Shown: positions 33,564-42,053 of the stretch, piece by piece | How the letters are laid out: each line of letters begins with the position of its first letter | Position numbering within the stretch: the stretch's first letter is position 1 | Source of the DNA: JAWKRB01 sp041389885 | Lineage (GTDB): Bacteria > Myxococcota_A > Polyangia > Polyangiales > Ga0077539 | Direction: 5' to 3' | Length of the DNA: 64,000 nucleotides | Assembly (NCBI GenBank): GCA_041389885.1 | Contig: JAWKRB010000019.1 | Coordinates: 1 to 64,000 of the forward strand | Notes under the pieces: model-generated | The model's database searches: none | Seen by the model: only the letters and a program-made list of their open reading frames with translations | Told to the model about the DNA's origin: nothing | Made by a program: the position numbers and the translations under genes

Positions 33564-34454
33564 TCACTCCCGCCACGAGCCGATGCGAATTCTCGGAGCG
33601 CTCTGCCGCTCGTCCCAGGGGTCGCCGGGCTCCCATGACACCTCGCCGCTCGTGCCCCAGCCCACCGCGCGCACGTCGGCGCCGTCGTAGTCGAACCAGA
33701 GCACCGAACCCTCGGGCTTGGCGGCCTGATCGAGGCAGACCACCCGGGTGACCCGGTCGTCGTCCCAGTGCAGCGACACGGCGTGGGGCACGTGCAGGTG
33801 CCCACACAGCACCCACGGGGGCCGCAGGTGCGTCACGAGCGCCGAGGCGTGGGGGTTGCCGACCTGGGGCCAGTGCGTGGGCCGGATCCCCCGCGCGCCG
33901 ACCTTCGCCACCGCGCTGCCCCGGTCGGCGATGCCCCGCGGCCACTCGTGCATCAGGAGCAGGTCGGCGCGCTCGACGCCCTTCACCGCGTCGACCTCGG
34001 GCTGGCGAAAATACCCCGCCTGCCGCGCGTTCTCGGGGCGGTCGACCGGGAGCCTCGGGCGGCTGTAACGCGTCGGCGCGAAGATCCCCGAGAGGTAGGC
34101 GACCTGCAGTCCGCCGACCTCTTTGACCCCCGCGCGGCCGAGGTAGCTCACGTTCGGGGCGAGCTCGCCGCCCTCGGGCATGGCCTCGAGGTCCTCGAAG
34201 GACTCGTTGTTGCCGCCCACGAAGATGAAGGGCCGGCGCATCGCGCGCTCGCCCGAGGCGTAGGCGGCGAACTCGGCCGGCATCGCGCGCTTGGTGGCCT
34301 TTCGACGGTGATCGTCGGGGGTCGAGAAGGTCTCAACGTCCCCCACCGCGAGGACATAGGACACCCCCTCTCCTCGCGCCTGCTCAAGCTGGTCGACCCA
34401 GTCCTCGACGCGAAAGAAACGTCCATGCACATCACCGACAACCGCGACCAACAT
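33564..34454 (-). CDS. Dbr1-like (lariat debranching enzyme-type) metallophosphoesterase
   Basis: 296 residues from ATG 34454. The order and wording of motifs follow the catalytic domain of eukaryotic RNA lariat debranching enzyme Dbr1: VVGDVHG (Asp8, His10), VGDVETF (Asp39), FVGGNNES (Asn82), ELAPNVSYLGRAGVKEVGGL, YLSGIF, LLLMHEWPRGI (His169), and CGHLHVPHA (His219, His221) followed by VVCLDQAAKP. Dbr1 cuts 2'-5' phosphodiester branches. The Dbr1 GNHE motif is GNNE here, so the His that acts as general acid is replaced. Position 8 is Asp rather than the Cys of many Dbr1 enzymes, giving a standard two-metal site. It is divergent from the ATPase gene at 34640. Confidence 0.8.
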   Translation of the reverse strand: MLVAVVGDVHGRFFRVEDWVDQLEQARGEGVSYVLAVGDVETFSTPDDHRRKATKRAMPAEFAAYASGERAMRRPFIFVGGNNESFEDLEAMPEGGELAPNVSYLGRAGVKEVGGLQVAYLSGIFAPTRYSRPRLPVDRPENARQAGYFRQPEVDAVKGVERADLLLMHEWPRGIADRGSAVAKVGARGIRPTHWPQVGNPHASALVTHLRPPWVLCGHLHVPHAVSLHWDDDRVTRVVCLDQAAKPEGSVLWFDYDGADVRAVGWGTSGEVSWEPGDPWDERQSAPRIRIGSWRE

Positions 34455-34626
34455 CGCTCGGACTGGGCAGCATGGACCGGATCTCCTCCCGTGTGCACCC
34501 CCGACGCCACCGGCGCCCGAAAAATGTTCGCGACCCGCGGCCCGAGAGCGCTGACAGGATATGTCTATCGCATCGAGCCTGCGTCGGGCTTTCGGGTCAC
34601 ATTCTCCTTCGGGCGGCGACGCCCTG

Positions 34627-34636
34627 AAAGAGGAGG
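34627..34636 (+). promoter_or_regulatory. strong ribosome binding site of the P-loop ATPase gene
   Basis: AAAGAGGAGG ends three bases before ATG 34640. It is one of the few near-perfect Shine-Dalgarno sequences in the window, so this start is secure. The 185 bases upstream are shared with the divergent Dbr1-like gene and must hold both promoters. Confidence 0.75.
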
Positions 34637-34639
34637 CCG

Positions 34640-36004
34640 ATGTCGAGGCTCGATGTGCGCGTGCTGTTCAACCGCTGTGACCCCGCCGAGGCCCTCGAGC
34701 CCGACGACGCGCGCAACGTCGACCTCGACGCGCTCAGCGCGCCGGGGCAGCTCGTGCGGGGGGTGAATTGGGTCTCGCGCCTCGCGCGGCGGGTCGAGCT
34801 GGCGAACGGTCCCGTGACCCTGCTCTTCACCGGGCTCCGAGGGTCGGGCAAGAGCACCGAGCTCAAGCGCCTGGCCGCGCGGCTCCGCGACCGAGACCGC
34901 GCGGCGATGCTCACGGTGACCATCAACGCCGAGTCGGTGCTCGACCTGCACAACCCCATCGACGTGCCCGACCTCGTCGCGGCGGTGCTGGTCGAGACCG
35001 AGCGCGCGGTGCTCTCCGCCGAGGGCGCCAACCCCGACCGCGCGCTGCAGGACGGCTGGGTCACCCGCTTCAGCGCCTGGCTCAGCCGAACCGACCTGGA
35101 GCTCCGCTCGATGGGGCTCACGGTGGGAGACAAGTCCCTCGGCGCGGCCAACCTGGTGATGGAGATGAAGACCCGCCCCGCCCTGCGCGCGCGGGTGCGG
35201 CAGACGGTGACCGCGCACCTCTCGACCTTTCTCCGCGACGCGCAGCGCGAGTTCGGCAGCCTCCGCGAGCGCGCCGAGGGGGCGGGGTGGCGGGGACTCG
35301 TGGTCATCGTCGACTCCCTGGAGAAGCTCCGGGGCACGAGCTCGAACTGGGCGCAGGTGGTCGAGAGCGCCGAGCGGGTCTTCGTCGGCGGCGCGCCCTA
35401 CCTCTCGCTCCCCATCCACGTCGTGTGGACCGTGCCCCCGGCCATGCTCTCTCGCCGCGTCGACCACGTGGAGTTCATGCCGATGATCAAGCTCCGAGAG
35501 CGCGGCGGCGCGCCCTTCGCGCCGGGCGAGGCCGCGGCGCGGGCGATCATCGAGCGCCGCATCCCCGGCGCGCACCTCTCAGAGCTCTTGGGGCCGACCT
35601 CGATGGAGTCGCGGCTGCGACGGCTCATCGGCTGGTCTGGGGGCTACCCCCGGGAGATCGTGAGGCTCCTGCAGGCCGCGCTCATCGCGGGCGACGGCGC
35701 GATCTCGGAGCCCGAGTTCAACCGGATCTTCAACGAGCTCGCCGATGAGTACCGCAAGGTGGTCCCCACCGGGCTGTTCCCGTGGCTCGCCCGCGTGGCG
35801 CGGGAGCACTACCTCACCCTCGACGACCACGCGCAGCAGCAGGCCGCCGACCTCATGCTCTCCAACAACGTGATCCTCCGGTACCTCAACGACCGGGACT
35901 GGTTCGACCTGCACCCCGCCGTGCGCGAGATCCCCGGGCTCCGAGAGCTGATCGCCCGAGGCCCGAAGAGCGCCGCCCTGAACCCGATCCCGACCGTGGG
36001 ATGA
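34640..36004 (+). CDS. P-loop ATPase (AAA/KAP-like)
   Basis: 454 residues. Walker A is GLRGSGKST at 65-73. The Walker B strand GLVVIVDSLEKL sits at about 219-230 and ends in Asp-Ser rather than Asp-Glu. A WTVPPAML sensor strand follows, then GWSGGYPREIVRLLQ, like the helical lid of AAA or STAND ATPases, and a C-terminal winged-helix-like part (LRYLNDRDWFDLHPAVREI). No membrane helices or nuclease motif are seen. The stop overlaps the ATG of the next gene (ATGA), so the two products are made together and probably interact. Such ATPase plus STAND-like pairs occur in conflict or defence loci, but nothing here proves that role. Confidence 0.78.
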   Translation: MSRLDVRVLFNRCDPAEALEPDDARNVDLDALSAPGQLVRGVNWVSRLARRVELANGPVTLLFTGLRGSGKSTELKRLAARLRDRDRAAMLTVTINAESVLDLHNPIDVPDLVAAVLVETERAVLSAEGANPDRALQDGWVTRFSAWLSRTDLELRSMGLTVGDKSLGAANLVMEMKTRPALRARVRQTVTAHLSTFLRDAQREFGSLRERAEGAGWRGLVVIVDSLEKLRGTSSNWAQVVESAERVFVGGAPYLSLPIHVVWTVPPAMLSRRVDHVEFMPMIKLRERGGAPFAPGEAAARAIIERRIPGAHLSELLGPTSMESRLRRLIGWSGGYPREIVRLLQAALIAGDGAISEPEFNRIFNELADEYRKVVPTGLFPWLARVAREHYLTLDDHAQQQAADLMLSNNVILRYLNDRDWFDLHPAVREIPGLRELIARGPKSAALNPIPTVG

Positions 36005-37290
36005 TCCCCGCGATGCTCCGCCACCTGTCGCTGGCCGACGGCTTCGTGCTGGGCTTCGTCTACGTCGCCGAGGACCAGCGGGCCCGGTGGGACGCTCTCG
36101 CGCAGCAGCTCCCCGGCGAGCTCGCCCGCGCGCGCGGCGCCGAGGTCCCGGCCCGCCACCTCCGCGGCGAGCGCCTCGCCCGAGACCCCTGCGTCGGCGC
36201 CGAGCCGGGTGACCTCCTCGACGGCCTCCTCGACGCGGTGGGGCGCGACGAGCCCTGGAGCCTCGTGGTGCTCGACGGCACCCGCGCCACCGGCCCCGAA
36301 GACGACGCGTGGATCGAGCTGTTCGAGCGCCTCAACGAGCGGCGAAACGCCCTCCGCGAGCGCCACCGCGGCGCCCTGCTCCTCGCCGTCCACGCGCGCA
36401 TGGAGGGCGTGCTCGCGCGCAACGCGCCGGACCTCTGGTCCATTCGCGGCCCGGTGCTGCGCCTCGGCGAGACCGACCCCGACGCCGACCTCGAGGCGCC
36501 TCACGAGCCAGGCTTCACCCGCTCCGACCTCGCCCGCATCGACGAGTGCCTCGCCGCGGAGCCCTCGGGGGAGCGCCGCGCGCGCTGGGCCGTGCGGGCG
36601 GCGCTGTGTTCGATCGCGTTGCAGCGCAGTGACCTGGCCCGCGAGCGGCTCTCGCGCCTCGAGCGCGACCCCGCGGCCGCGCACCCCGACCTCCTGGGCT
36701 GGCGGGCGATGCTCCGCGGCGACCTCGACGCCGGCCCCGCCCCGCTCCGCGCCCGCGCCTGGAGCGACGCGGCCGACGCCCTCCAGCGCGAGGCCCACTG
36801 GGCGATCGTCACGGCGCTCCGCCTCCGCGCGGCCGACGCGCTCAAGACCGCGTCGCCCGCCTCGGCGCTGCGCGCGCTCGACGACGCCGCCCACGGCGTC
36901 GCCCCCGACGCCGACGAGGTGACCCGCGCGAGCTTCGATTTCGAGATCGTCACCCGCCGCGTCGACCTGCTCTCCGCCACGTCGCCCTCAGAGGCGCGCG
37001 CCCTCGCCGAGGCCCTCGTCGAAGAGCTCCGCGTCGCGCACCGGCGCACCCGACGCAACGCCCCCGAGCGGCTCCTCGCCCACGCCCTGCTGCGCCTCGG
37101 CGACCTGGCGTCGCGCGGCCGCGAGCCCGACGCCGCCCTGCGCGCCTGGCGCGAGGCGCTGCGCATCGTCGAGGGGCTCCGCGCGAGGGACCCGGCGCGC
37201 GACGACTGGGCGCGGGGCGAGGCCCAGCTCCGGGGCCGCATCGAGGGCCTCGCGGGCGTGACTCAGCGCCAGACCACGAGCCGGGGGTGA
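36001..37290 (+). CDS. STAND-related helical-repeat protein without P-loop
   Basis: 429 residues. Residues 1-150 look like the core of STAND NTPases with strands EPWSLVVLDGT and ALLLAVHARME, and the phrase LFERLNERRNALRERHRGAL, then LARNAPDLWSIRGPVL. The latter is a signature I associate with TPR-STAND proteins. No Walker A is present, so it may rely on the upstream ATPase. Residues 170-429 are Arg/Ala-rich alpha-helical repeats like TPRs. Its start overlaps the ATPase stop and its last 28 bases overlap the convergent GT39-like gene. Function unknown; sensor or adaptor is the likeliest role. Confidence 0.68.
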   Translation: MIPAMLRHLSLADGFVLGFVYVAEDQRARWDALAQQLPGELARARGAEVPARHLRGERLARDPCVGAEPGDLLDGLLDAVGRDEPWSLVVLDGTRATGPEDDAWIELFERLNERRNALRERHRGALLLAVHARMEGVLARNAPDLWSIRGPVLRLGETDPDADLEAPHEPGFTRSDLARIDECLAAEPSGERRARWAVRAALCSIALQRSDLARERLSRLERDPAAAHPDLLGWRAMLRGDLDAGPAPLRARAWSDAADALQREAHWAIVTALRLRAADALKTASPASALRALDDAAHGVAPDADEVTRASFDFEIVTRRVDLLSATSPSEARALAEALVEELRVAHRRTRRNAPERLLAHALLRLGDLASRGREPDAALRAWREALRIVEGLRARDPARDDWARGEAQLRGRIEGLAGVTQRQTTSRG

Positions 37291-38722
37291 GCCCGGCCGG
37301 CGAGCCAGCGCTCGACCTGCGCGTGCACGCGCTCCTGCCGCGGGCCGAGCCACGCTCCGGGGCGGTCGTCGACCACCACGACGCGCCCCGAGGCCAGGGC
37401 GTCGTCGAGCCGTCGCTCCAGGTCGGCGGGCCATCCCCAGCCGGGGCACACACGCTGCCACCGGGGCGGCGCGCCGGGCCACGACGGGTCGGCGAGGGCG
37501 AGTCGCCGGGTGAGCTCCACCGCGGGGCAGGTCTGCCCGGCGACGACGAGCGCGTCGGCGGGATACCTCGGAGCCGCGCGGGGGCGTTGAGACCGCCTGC
37601 ACGAGAGGGCGCTTCGCGCGCGCGGAGCCACGGCGCGGCGAGGAGCGCGGGGGCGAGGGTCAGGGCAGCGACGAGCGCCTCGCGGCGACGGCTCGTCGCC
37701 CATCCCGCGAGGGCGATCGCCGCGGGGATCGCCAGCGCGCCCGGAAAGGCCGGGAGGAGGTACCGCGGGCTGTACGAGATGTCCACGGTACCCGCGAGGA
37801 GCGCAGGCTGCAGCAGCGACGGCGCGCACACCGCGAGGAGCGGCGCCGACCACGACGCGAGGGCGCGGGGCGCGCGGACCCACTGCGCGACGCCCGCCAC
37901 CGCCGCGAGCGGTCCGAGGGCGACGAGCCAGCGGAGGAACGCGAGGGCGTCAGAGGCGGTGTAGGGGTGCGCGACGCGCTCCTGGCGCATGCCGCGGAGC
38001 CAGGTGTCGATCATCGCGCCGTATCCGCGCTGGTGCGTCGCGGCCCAGAGCACCGGAGGACCGAAGGCCGCGGCGAAGGCCAGCGCCATCGCGGCGGCGC
38101 AGCGCAGCCGGTGTCGGGGCGCGACGCGTCGAAACGCGAGGAGGGTCACCAGGCCCTGCGCGCCCGCCTGCTCGCGCATACCCGCGGCCACGCCGATGAG
38201 GCGCCCGCGAGCGGCGCCGCCCGCGCGGGCCGCTCCGACTCGGCGCCGCGCAGCAGGACGGCGAACGCGAGGAGGGTCACCGCGAGGAGGTCCGTCGGTG
38301 AGCACGGCGCCCAGTGTGGGCCATCGCGGGCGACAGCGCGACCAGCACGCCCGCGAGGAGCGCCGCGCGGCTCGACCCCGCGGCGAGGCGACCGAGCGCG
38401 TGAGCGGCGCGGCGCAGGCCGAGCACGCCGCTATCACCGTCAGCCACGGCCCCACGGACCACACCGACACCCCCAGCGCCCGCAGCGCGCGCGTGATCGC
38501 GTGGGAGAGGTAGATGAACAGCGGACGCCCCAACGCGAGGCCGCCCACGAGCCCGGTGACGGACTGATGGATGTACCCGAAGGAGTCCCAGTAGACCGGC
38601 GAGCGCGGCGCGAGCACCGCGATGGCGGCGAGCGCCAGCGCCCAGAGCCCGAGGGACGCCGCGCGCCGCGGCGGGCGAGCAACGCCGTCAGCCCCGCTCG
38701 TCGTCCTCGGCGGGCGGATCAA
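37263..38722 (-). pseudogene. frameshifted GT39/PMT-like polytopic membrane glycosyltransferase
   Basis: The first frame starts near 38722 (TTG, overlapping the upstream TGA) and holds LALAAIAVLAPRSPVYWDSF, VTGLVGGLALGRPLFIYLSH and a luminal-loop pattern of GT39/dolichyl-phosphate-mannose transferases. Coding sense then switches frame near 38400 (LAAGSSRAALLAGVLVALSP), 38300-38290 (GAVLTDG, then LLAVTLLAFAVLLRG), 38205 (LIGVAAGMREQAG) and about 37580 (ALVVAGQTCPAVELTRRL to the end at 37263). All pieces keep membrane-protein composition, so either a recent pseudogene or local indel errors explain it. It would transfer a sugar from a polyprenyl-phosphate donor. Confidence 0.7.
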
Positions 38723-38991
38723 CCGGCGTCGGCTCGAGGGTCGCGCTCGTGGAGCTCGTCCTCCAGCCGACGGATGGTGCGGCGGAGCTCGCGCACCTCC
38801 TCGCGCGTCGCCAGGTTCAGCGCCTTCGCGAGGGAGTGCGACGCCGCCGCGGAGGCGCTCTCGACCTGCCCCCGGAGCGACATCACCTTCATCGCCGCGC
38901 CCATGACCTTGGGGCTCATGGCGACCTCCATGACCTTGGGGTTCTGGGCGAGCTTCATCGCCTGCGTGAGCAGGGTCTTCTTCAGGTCCAT
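38719..38991 (-). CDS. small helical coiled-coil protein
   Basis: 90 residues from ATG 38991. The N-terminal half has a repeated phrase (NPKVMEVAMSPKVMGAAMKVM). The C-terminal half is a charged coiled coil (TREEVRELRRTIRRLEDELHE). This build (apolar helix plus coiled coil) recalls phasin-like or PHA-granule-associated small proteins, but no specific family can be claimed. It lies upstream of the GT39-like gene on the same strand and downstream of nothing closely coupled. Confidence 0.6.
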   Translation of the reverse strand: MDLKKTLLTQAMKLAQNPKVMEVAMSPKVMGAAMKVMSLRGQVESASAAASHSLAKALNLATREEVRELRRTIRRLEDELHERDPRADAG

Positions 38992-39011
38992 GGCGGCGCT
39001 ACGCTATCACT

Positions 39012-39974
39012 TCACGAGGCGAAGCGGTCGGTGGCGGCCACCAGCGCGCGGGTGATCCCCAGCTCGTGCGCCGAGTGCCCCGCGTCGGGGACCACCACCA
39101 GCGTCGACTCGGGCCACGCGCGGTGCAGGGCCCAGGCGCTGTCCATGGGGCAGACCACGTCGTAGCGCCCCTGCACGATCACCGCGGGGATGTGCCGGAT
39201 GCGACCGACGTCGCGCAGCAGCTGCCCGTCGACCTCCATGAACCCCTTGTTCACGAAGTAGTGGCACTCGATGCGCGCGAAGGCGAGGGCGAAGGTCTCG
39301 TGCCCGCAGCGCCGCACGGCCTCGCCGTCGACGATCAGTCGCGAGGTGCTCCCCTCCCACACGCTCCACGCGCGGGCGCACTCGAGCTTCGCGCGCTCGT
39401 CGTCGCCCGTGAGACGGCGGTGGTACGCGTTGAGAAAGTCTCCGCGCTCGGCCTCGGGGATGGCGTCGCGGTAGGGCTCCCAGGCGTCGGGAAAGATCCG
39501 GCTCGCGCCCTCTTGATAGAACCAGTCGATCTCCCGCTGGCGCAGCAGAAAGATCCCGCGGAGCACCAGCTCGCTCACGCGCTCGGGGTGCGTCTCGGCG
39601 TAGGCCAGCGCGAGGGTGCTGCCCCACGAGCCGCCGAAGATCATCCAGCGGTCGATGCCCAGGTGCTCGCGGATGCGCTCCATGTCGGCCACGAGGTCCC
39701 AGGTGGTGTTCTCGTCGAGGCAGGCGTGGGGCGTCGAGCGGCCGCAGCCGCGCTGGTCAAAGATCACGATGCGGTACTTCTTCGGGTCGAAGAAGCGCCG
39801 GTACTTCGGGTCGCTGCCTCCCCCGGGCCCGCCGTGGAGGAACACCACGGGCTTGCCCTCGGGGTTGCCGCTCTCTTCGACGTAGAGCTCGTGGAGCTCA
39901 GACACCTTGAGGCGAAAGGTCTTGCGGGCTTCGATCTCGGGATAGAGCCCGTCGCGGGCGCCGGGGAGGGTCAT
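39012..39974 (-). CDS. pip: prolyl iminopeptidase (alpha/beta hydrolase)
   Basis: 320 residues from ATG 39974, the normal length for S33 family iminopeptidases (a GTG at 39992 is the alternative). Key elements are HGGPGGGSDP (oxyanion), DQRGCGRSTPHA, nucleophile elbow GGSWGS, the Glu-rich cap (ALAFARIECHYFVN) and the catalytic Asp and His in VQGRYDVVCP and PDAGHSAHE. It removes N-terminal proline from peptides in the cytoplasm. It is followed downstream by the small coiled-coil gene and preceded by the OPT peptide transporter, which fits peptide uptake and use. Confidence 0.92.
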   Translation of the reverse strand: MTLPGARDGLYPEIEARKTFRLKVSELHELYVEESGNPEGKPVVFLHGGPGGGSDPKYRRFFDPKKYRIVIFDQRGCGRSTPHACLDENTTWDLVADMERIREHLGIDRWMIFGGSWGSTLALAYAETHPERVSELVLRGIFLLRQREIDWFYQEGASRIFPDAWEPYRDAIPEAERGDFLNAYHRRLTGDDERAKLECARAWSVWEGSTSRLIVDGEAVRRCGHETFALAFARIECHYFVNKGFMEVDGQLLRDVGRIRHIPAVIVQGRYDVVCPMDSAWALHRAWPESTLVVVPDAGHSAHELGITRALVAATDRFAS

Positions 39975-40025
39975 CCCCGGTATCGCTCGCACGGGGAGCG
40001 CGGGGGGGTCAATCCCCGCGGGTCG

Positions 40026-41933
40026 CTACACGGCGCGGTAGAGCGCCATGCCGATGGCCACTAGGCCCTCGGCGGCGATGACCCCGCTGGAGATCGGCAC
40101 GATGAAGGTGTCGGCGCTGCGCTTGTCGCGCTTCTCCCACGCCAGCGCGAGCAGCGCGCCGAGGAACATCGACAGGGTGTTGGCGAAGGGCATGGTGAAC
40201 GCCATGCCGAAGCCCGTCGCGCTCGGGATGTACCGCCGATACCTCGGCAGGTAGCGGTCGGCGAGGACCAGCGCCACGCCCACGGCGGCGCCCGCGGCGA
40301 TGAGCGTGGTGGCCCCCCTGGGGAGCCCCGAGAGGCCCGTGGTGAGCCCCTGCGCCACCGCGAGCCACGAGATCGCGCCGGGCGCGGGGAGGCGCTCGGT
40401 GCCGATCACCGTGTAGTCGGGCACGAGCTTCTGAAACGCGATGACCACCACGCTGCCGCCCGCGAGCACCCCGAAGAACTGCGCGAAGAACTGCTGCCGC
40501 GGGCGCGCGCCGAGGAGGTAGCCCGACTTCAGGTCGGTGAGCAGGTCGGCGGCGTGAATCGCCACGCCCGCGCTCATGGACGCGCTCATGAGGTTCGTGC
40601 TCACGCTGCCCGGCGCGAGCACGCCGAAGGTGAGCTGGGTGATCTTGCCGAGGGCGCCCGTGGGGGTGGTGTCGGTCTCGCCCGTGGCGCGGCTCGCGAC
40701 GATGGCGATGAAGAAGCTCATCACCACGCAGATCAGGCTCATCCACCACGCGATGCCGAAGAAGACCCACGCGAGAAAGGCCACGACGGGCGTGAGGGTC
40801 ACGATGCCCGCGACGAACCAGCTCATGGGCACCTCGACCTTCGCCAGCGGGTCTTCGACCTCGCCCTTCTTGCGCGAGAAGATCTTGCCCACGTCGCCGA
40901 AGGCCCGCGCCACCTGCCGCCAGGTGAACGCGAAGGAGAGCAGGCCCGCGGTGAGCAGCAGCGAGGAGCCGAACCACACGGTCCATTTCGCGATGGCGCT
41001 GTATTTCACCTCGGCGATGCCGCCGATGGCGAAGCCGTGGGGCGCGAGGGCGAAGTAGTTGATGCAGGCGCCCACCATCATGCTCCAGGCGCTGCGCCAG
41101 CCCATGATCCCGCCCGCCGCGAAGAGCAGCACGGAGGTGTCGAAGGAGACGCTCCACCGGGCGAGGGGGTGCCCGTGAAACTGCGCCGGGAGCTTGAACG
41201 ACGCGGGGATGTTGAACAGCCACGAGAGCTGGTGCTCGCGGAGGTAGGTGTAGACGGCGGTGACGGCGCCCGCGCGAAAGAGCGCACGGCCCGCGGCGCG
41301 GGGGTCGGCGACCTCGCCCTGCGCCTCGGCCACGGGCGCGTCGCCCTCGCGCTCGGTCTTGCGCGCGTCGAGGGCGGCGGCGTCTTCGGGGTGGAGCTGC
41401 CGCAGGGTCTCGGCCGCGGCGATGCCCGAGGGGAAGCGCAGGCCCTCCTGGTTGATCATCTGGCGCTTCATGGGGATCGCCATGAACACGCCCATCACCG
41501 CGATGGTGGTGATCCACAGGAACATCACGTGCCCGGGGATGGGCGCGTGGGTGGCCATCATCAGCGCGGGGATCGCCGCCGCGGTCCCGCCGCCGGTCAT
41601 GTAGCCCGCGGCGCTCGACACCGACTGCATCGCGTTGTTCTCGAGCATCCCGAAGTGACGCTTGACGAGCCCGACGCGCTCCAGCAGCCCGAAGATCACG
41701 TAGGCCATGATCCCCGCGGTGATGGTCACCCCGAAGCTCCACCCCGTGCGCAGCGCGGTGATGAGGTTCGACCCCACGAGAAACGCGCCGAGGATCATCC
41801 CCGCGATCACCGCCCGCGGCGTGAGCTGCGGCACCTCCTCGCCCTGGTAGACCTCCCGGAGCCAGCGGTGCTCGGGGTCGTCGGGGGGGGTCAGCGGCTG
41901 CGCCCGGTAGCTCTCCGAAATCTCGTGTGACAT
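40026..41933 (-). CDS. OPT family oligopeptide transporter
   Basis: 635 residues with about 14-16 membrane helices. OPT hallmarks are visible: RTGWSFGVTITAGIMAYVIF, NNAMQSVSSAAGYMTGGG, FPSGIAAAETLRQLHP, and late in the protein PSATGFGMAFTMPFANTLSMFLG. A hydrophilic loop of about 50 residues after the FPSG element is rich in Ala/Asp/Glu/Arg. OPT proteins import oligopeptides or metal-chelates with protons. It is followed 51 bases later by the iminopeptidase gene on the same strand, and is divergent from the flavin reductase operon. Confidence 0.9.
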   Translation of the reverse strand: MSHEISESYRAQPLTPPDDPEHRWLREVYQGEEVPQLTPRAVIAGMILGAFLVGSNLITALRTGWSFGVTITAGIMAYVIFGLLERVGLVKRHFGMLENNAMQSVSSAAGYMTGGGTAAAIPALMMATHAPIPGHVMFLWITTIAVMGVFMAIPMKRQMINQEGLRFPSGIAAAETLRQLHPEDAAALDARKTEREGDAPVAEAQGEVADPRAAGRALFRAGAVTAVYTYLREHQLSWLFNIPASFKLPAQFHGHPLARWSVSFDTSVLLFAAGGIMGWRSAWSMMVGACINYFALAPHGFAIGGIAEVKYSAIAKWTVWFGSSLLLTAGLLSFAFTWRQVARAFGDVGKIFSRKKGEVEDPLAKVEVPMSWFVAGIVTLTPVVAFLAWVFFGIAWWMSLICVVMSFFIAIVASRATGETDTTPTGALGKITQLTFGVLAPGSVSTNLMSASMSAGVAIHAADLLTDLKSGYLLGARPRQQFFAQFFGVLAGGSVVVIAFQKLVPDYTVIGTERLPAPGAISWLAVAQGLTTGLSGLPRGATTLIAAGAAVGVALVLADRYLPRYRRYIPSATGFGMAFTMPFANTLSMFLGALLALAWEKRDKRSADTFIVPISSGVIAAEGLVAIGMALYRAV

Positions 41934-42002
41934 CGGAGAATTCCCCTGCCAGAACCCGGGGCAGATGTCAGCAACTCCCGCGGCGCGGCGCGCCTACACC
42001 TA

Positions 42003-42023
42003 GTGTAGAGTGATACTTGACAC
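42003..42023. promoter_or_regulatory. imperfect 21-bp dyad, candidate MerR-type operator
   Basis: The dyad is GTGT-ag-AGT-gat-ACT-tg-ACAC, seven base pairs symmetric, with a mismatched pair in each arm. A second short inverted repeat (CTACAC/GTGTAG, 41994-42008) overlaps its left arm. It sits between the OPT gene and the flavin reductase gene, 30 bases before ATG 42054. Since gene 43262-43999 encodes a MerR-type regulator, it may bind here. Inferred from symmetry only. Confidence 0.5.
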
Positions 42024-42053
42024 CATGCACTCGTCGCCGCAGGGTTCTCGCTG

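Noticed and set aside
33564..37290. A retron next to the Dbr1-like gene
   Set aside because: No reverse transcriptase motif (YxDD) and no msr/msd-like inverted repeats were found in the window.
34640..37290. Calling the ATPase/STAND-like pair a known defence system
   Set aside because: No nuclease, TIR, toxin or membrane effector domain is visible in either protein.
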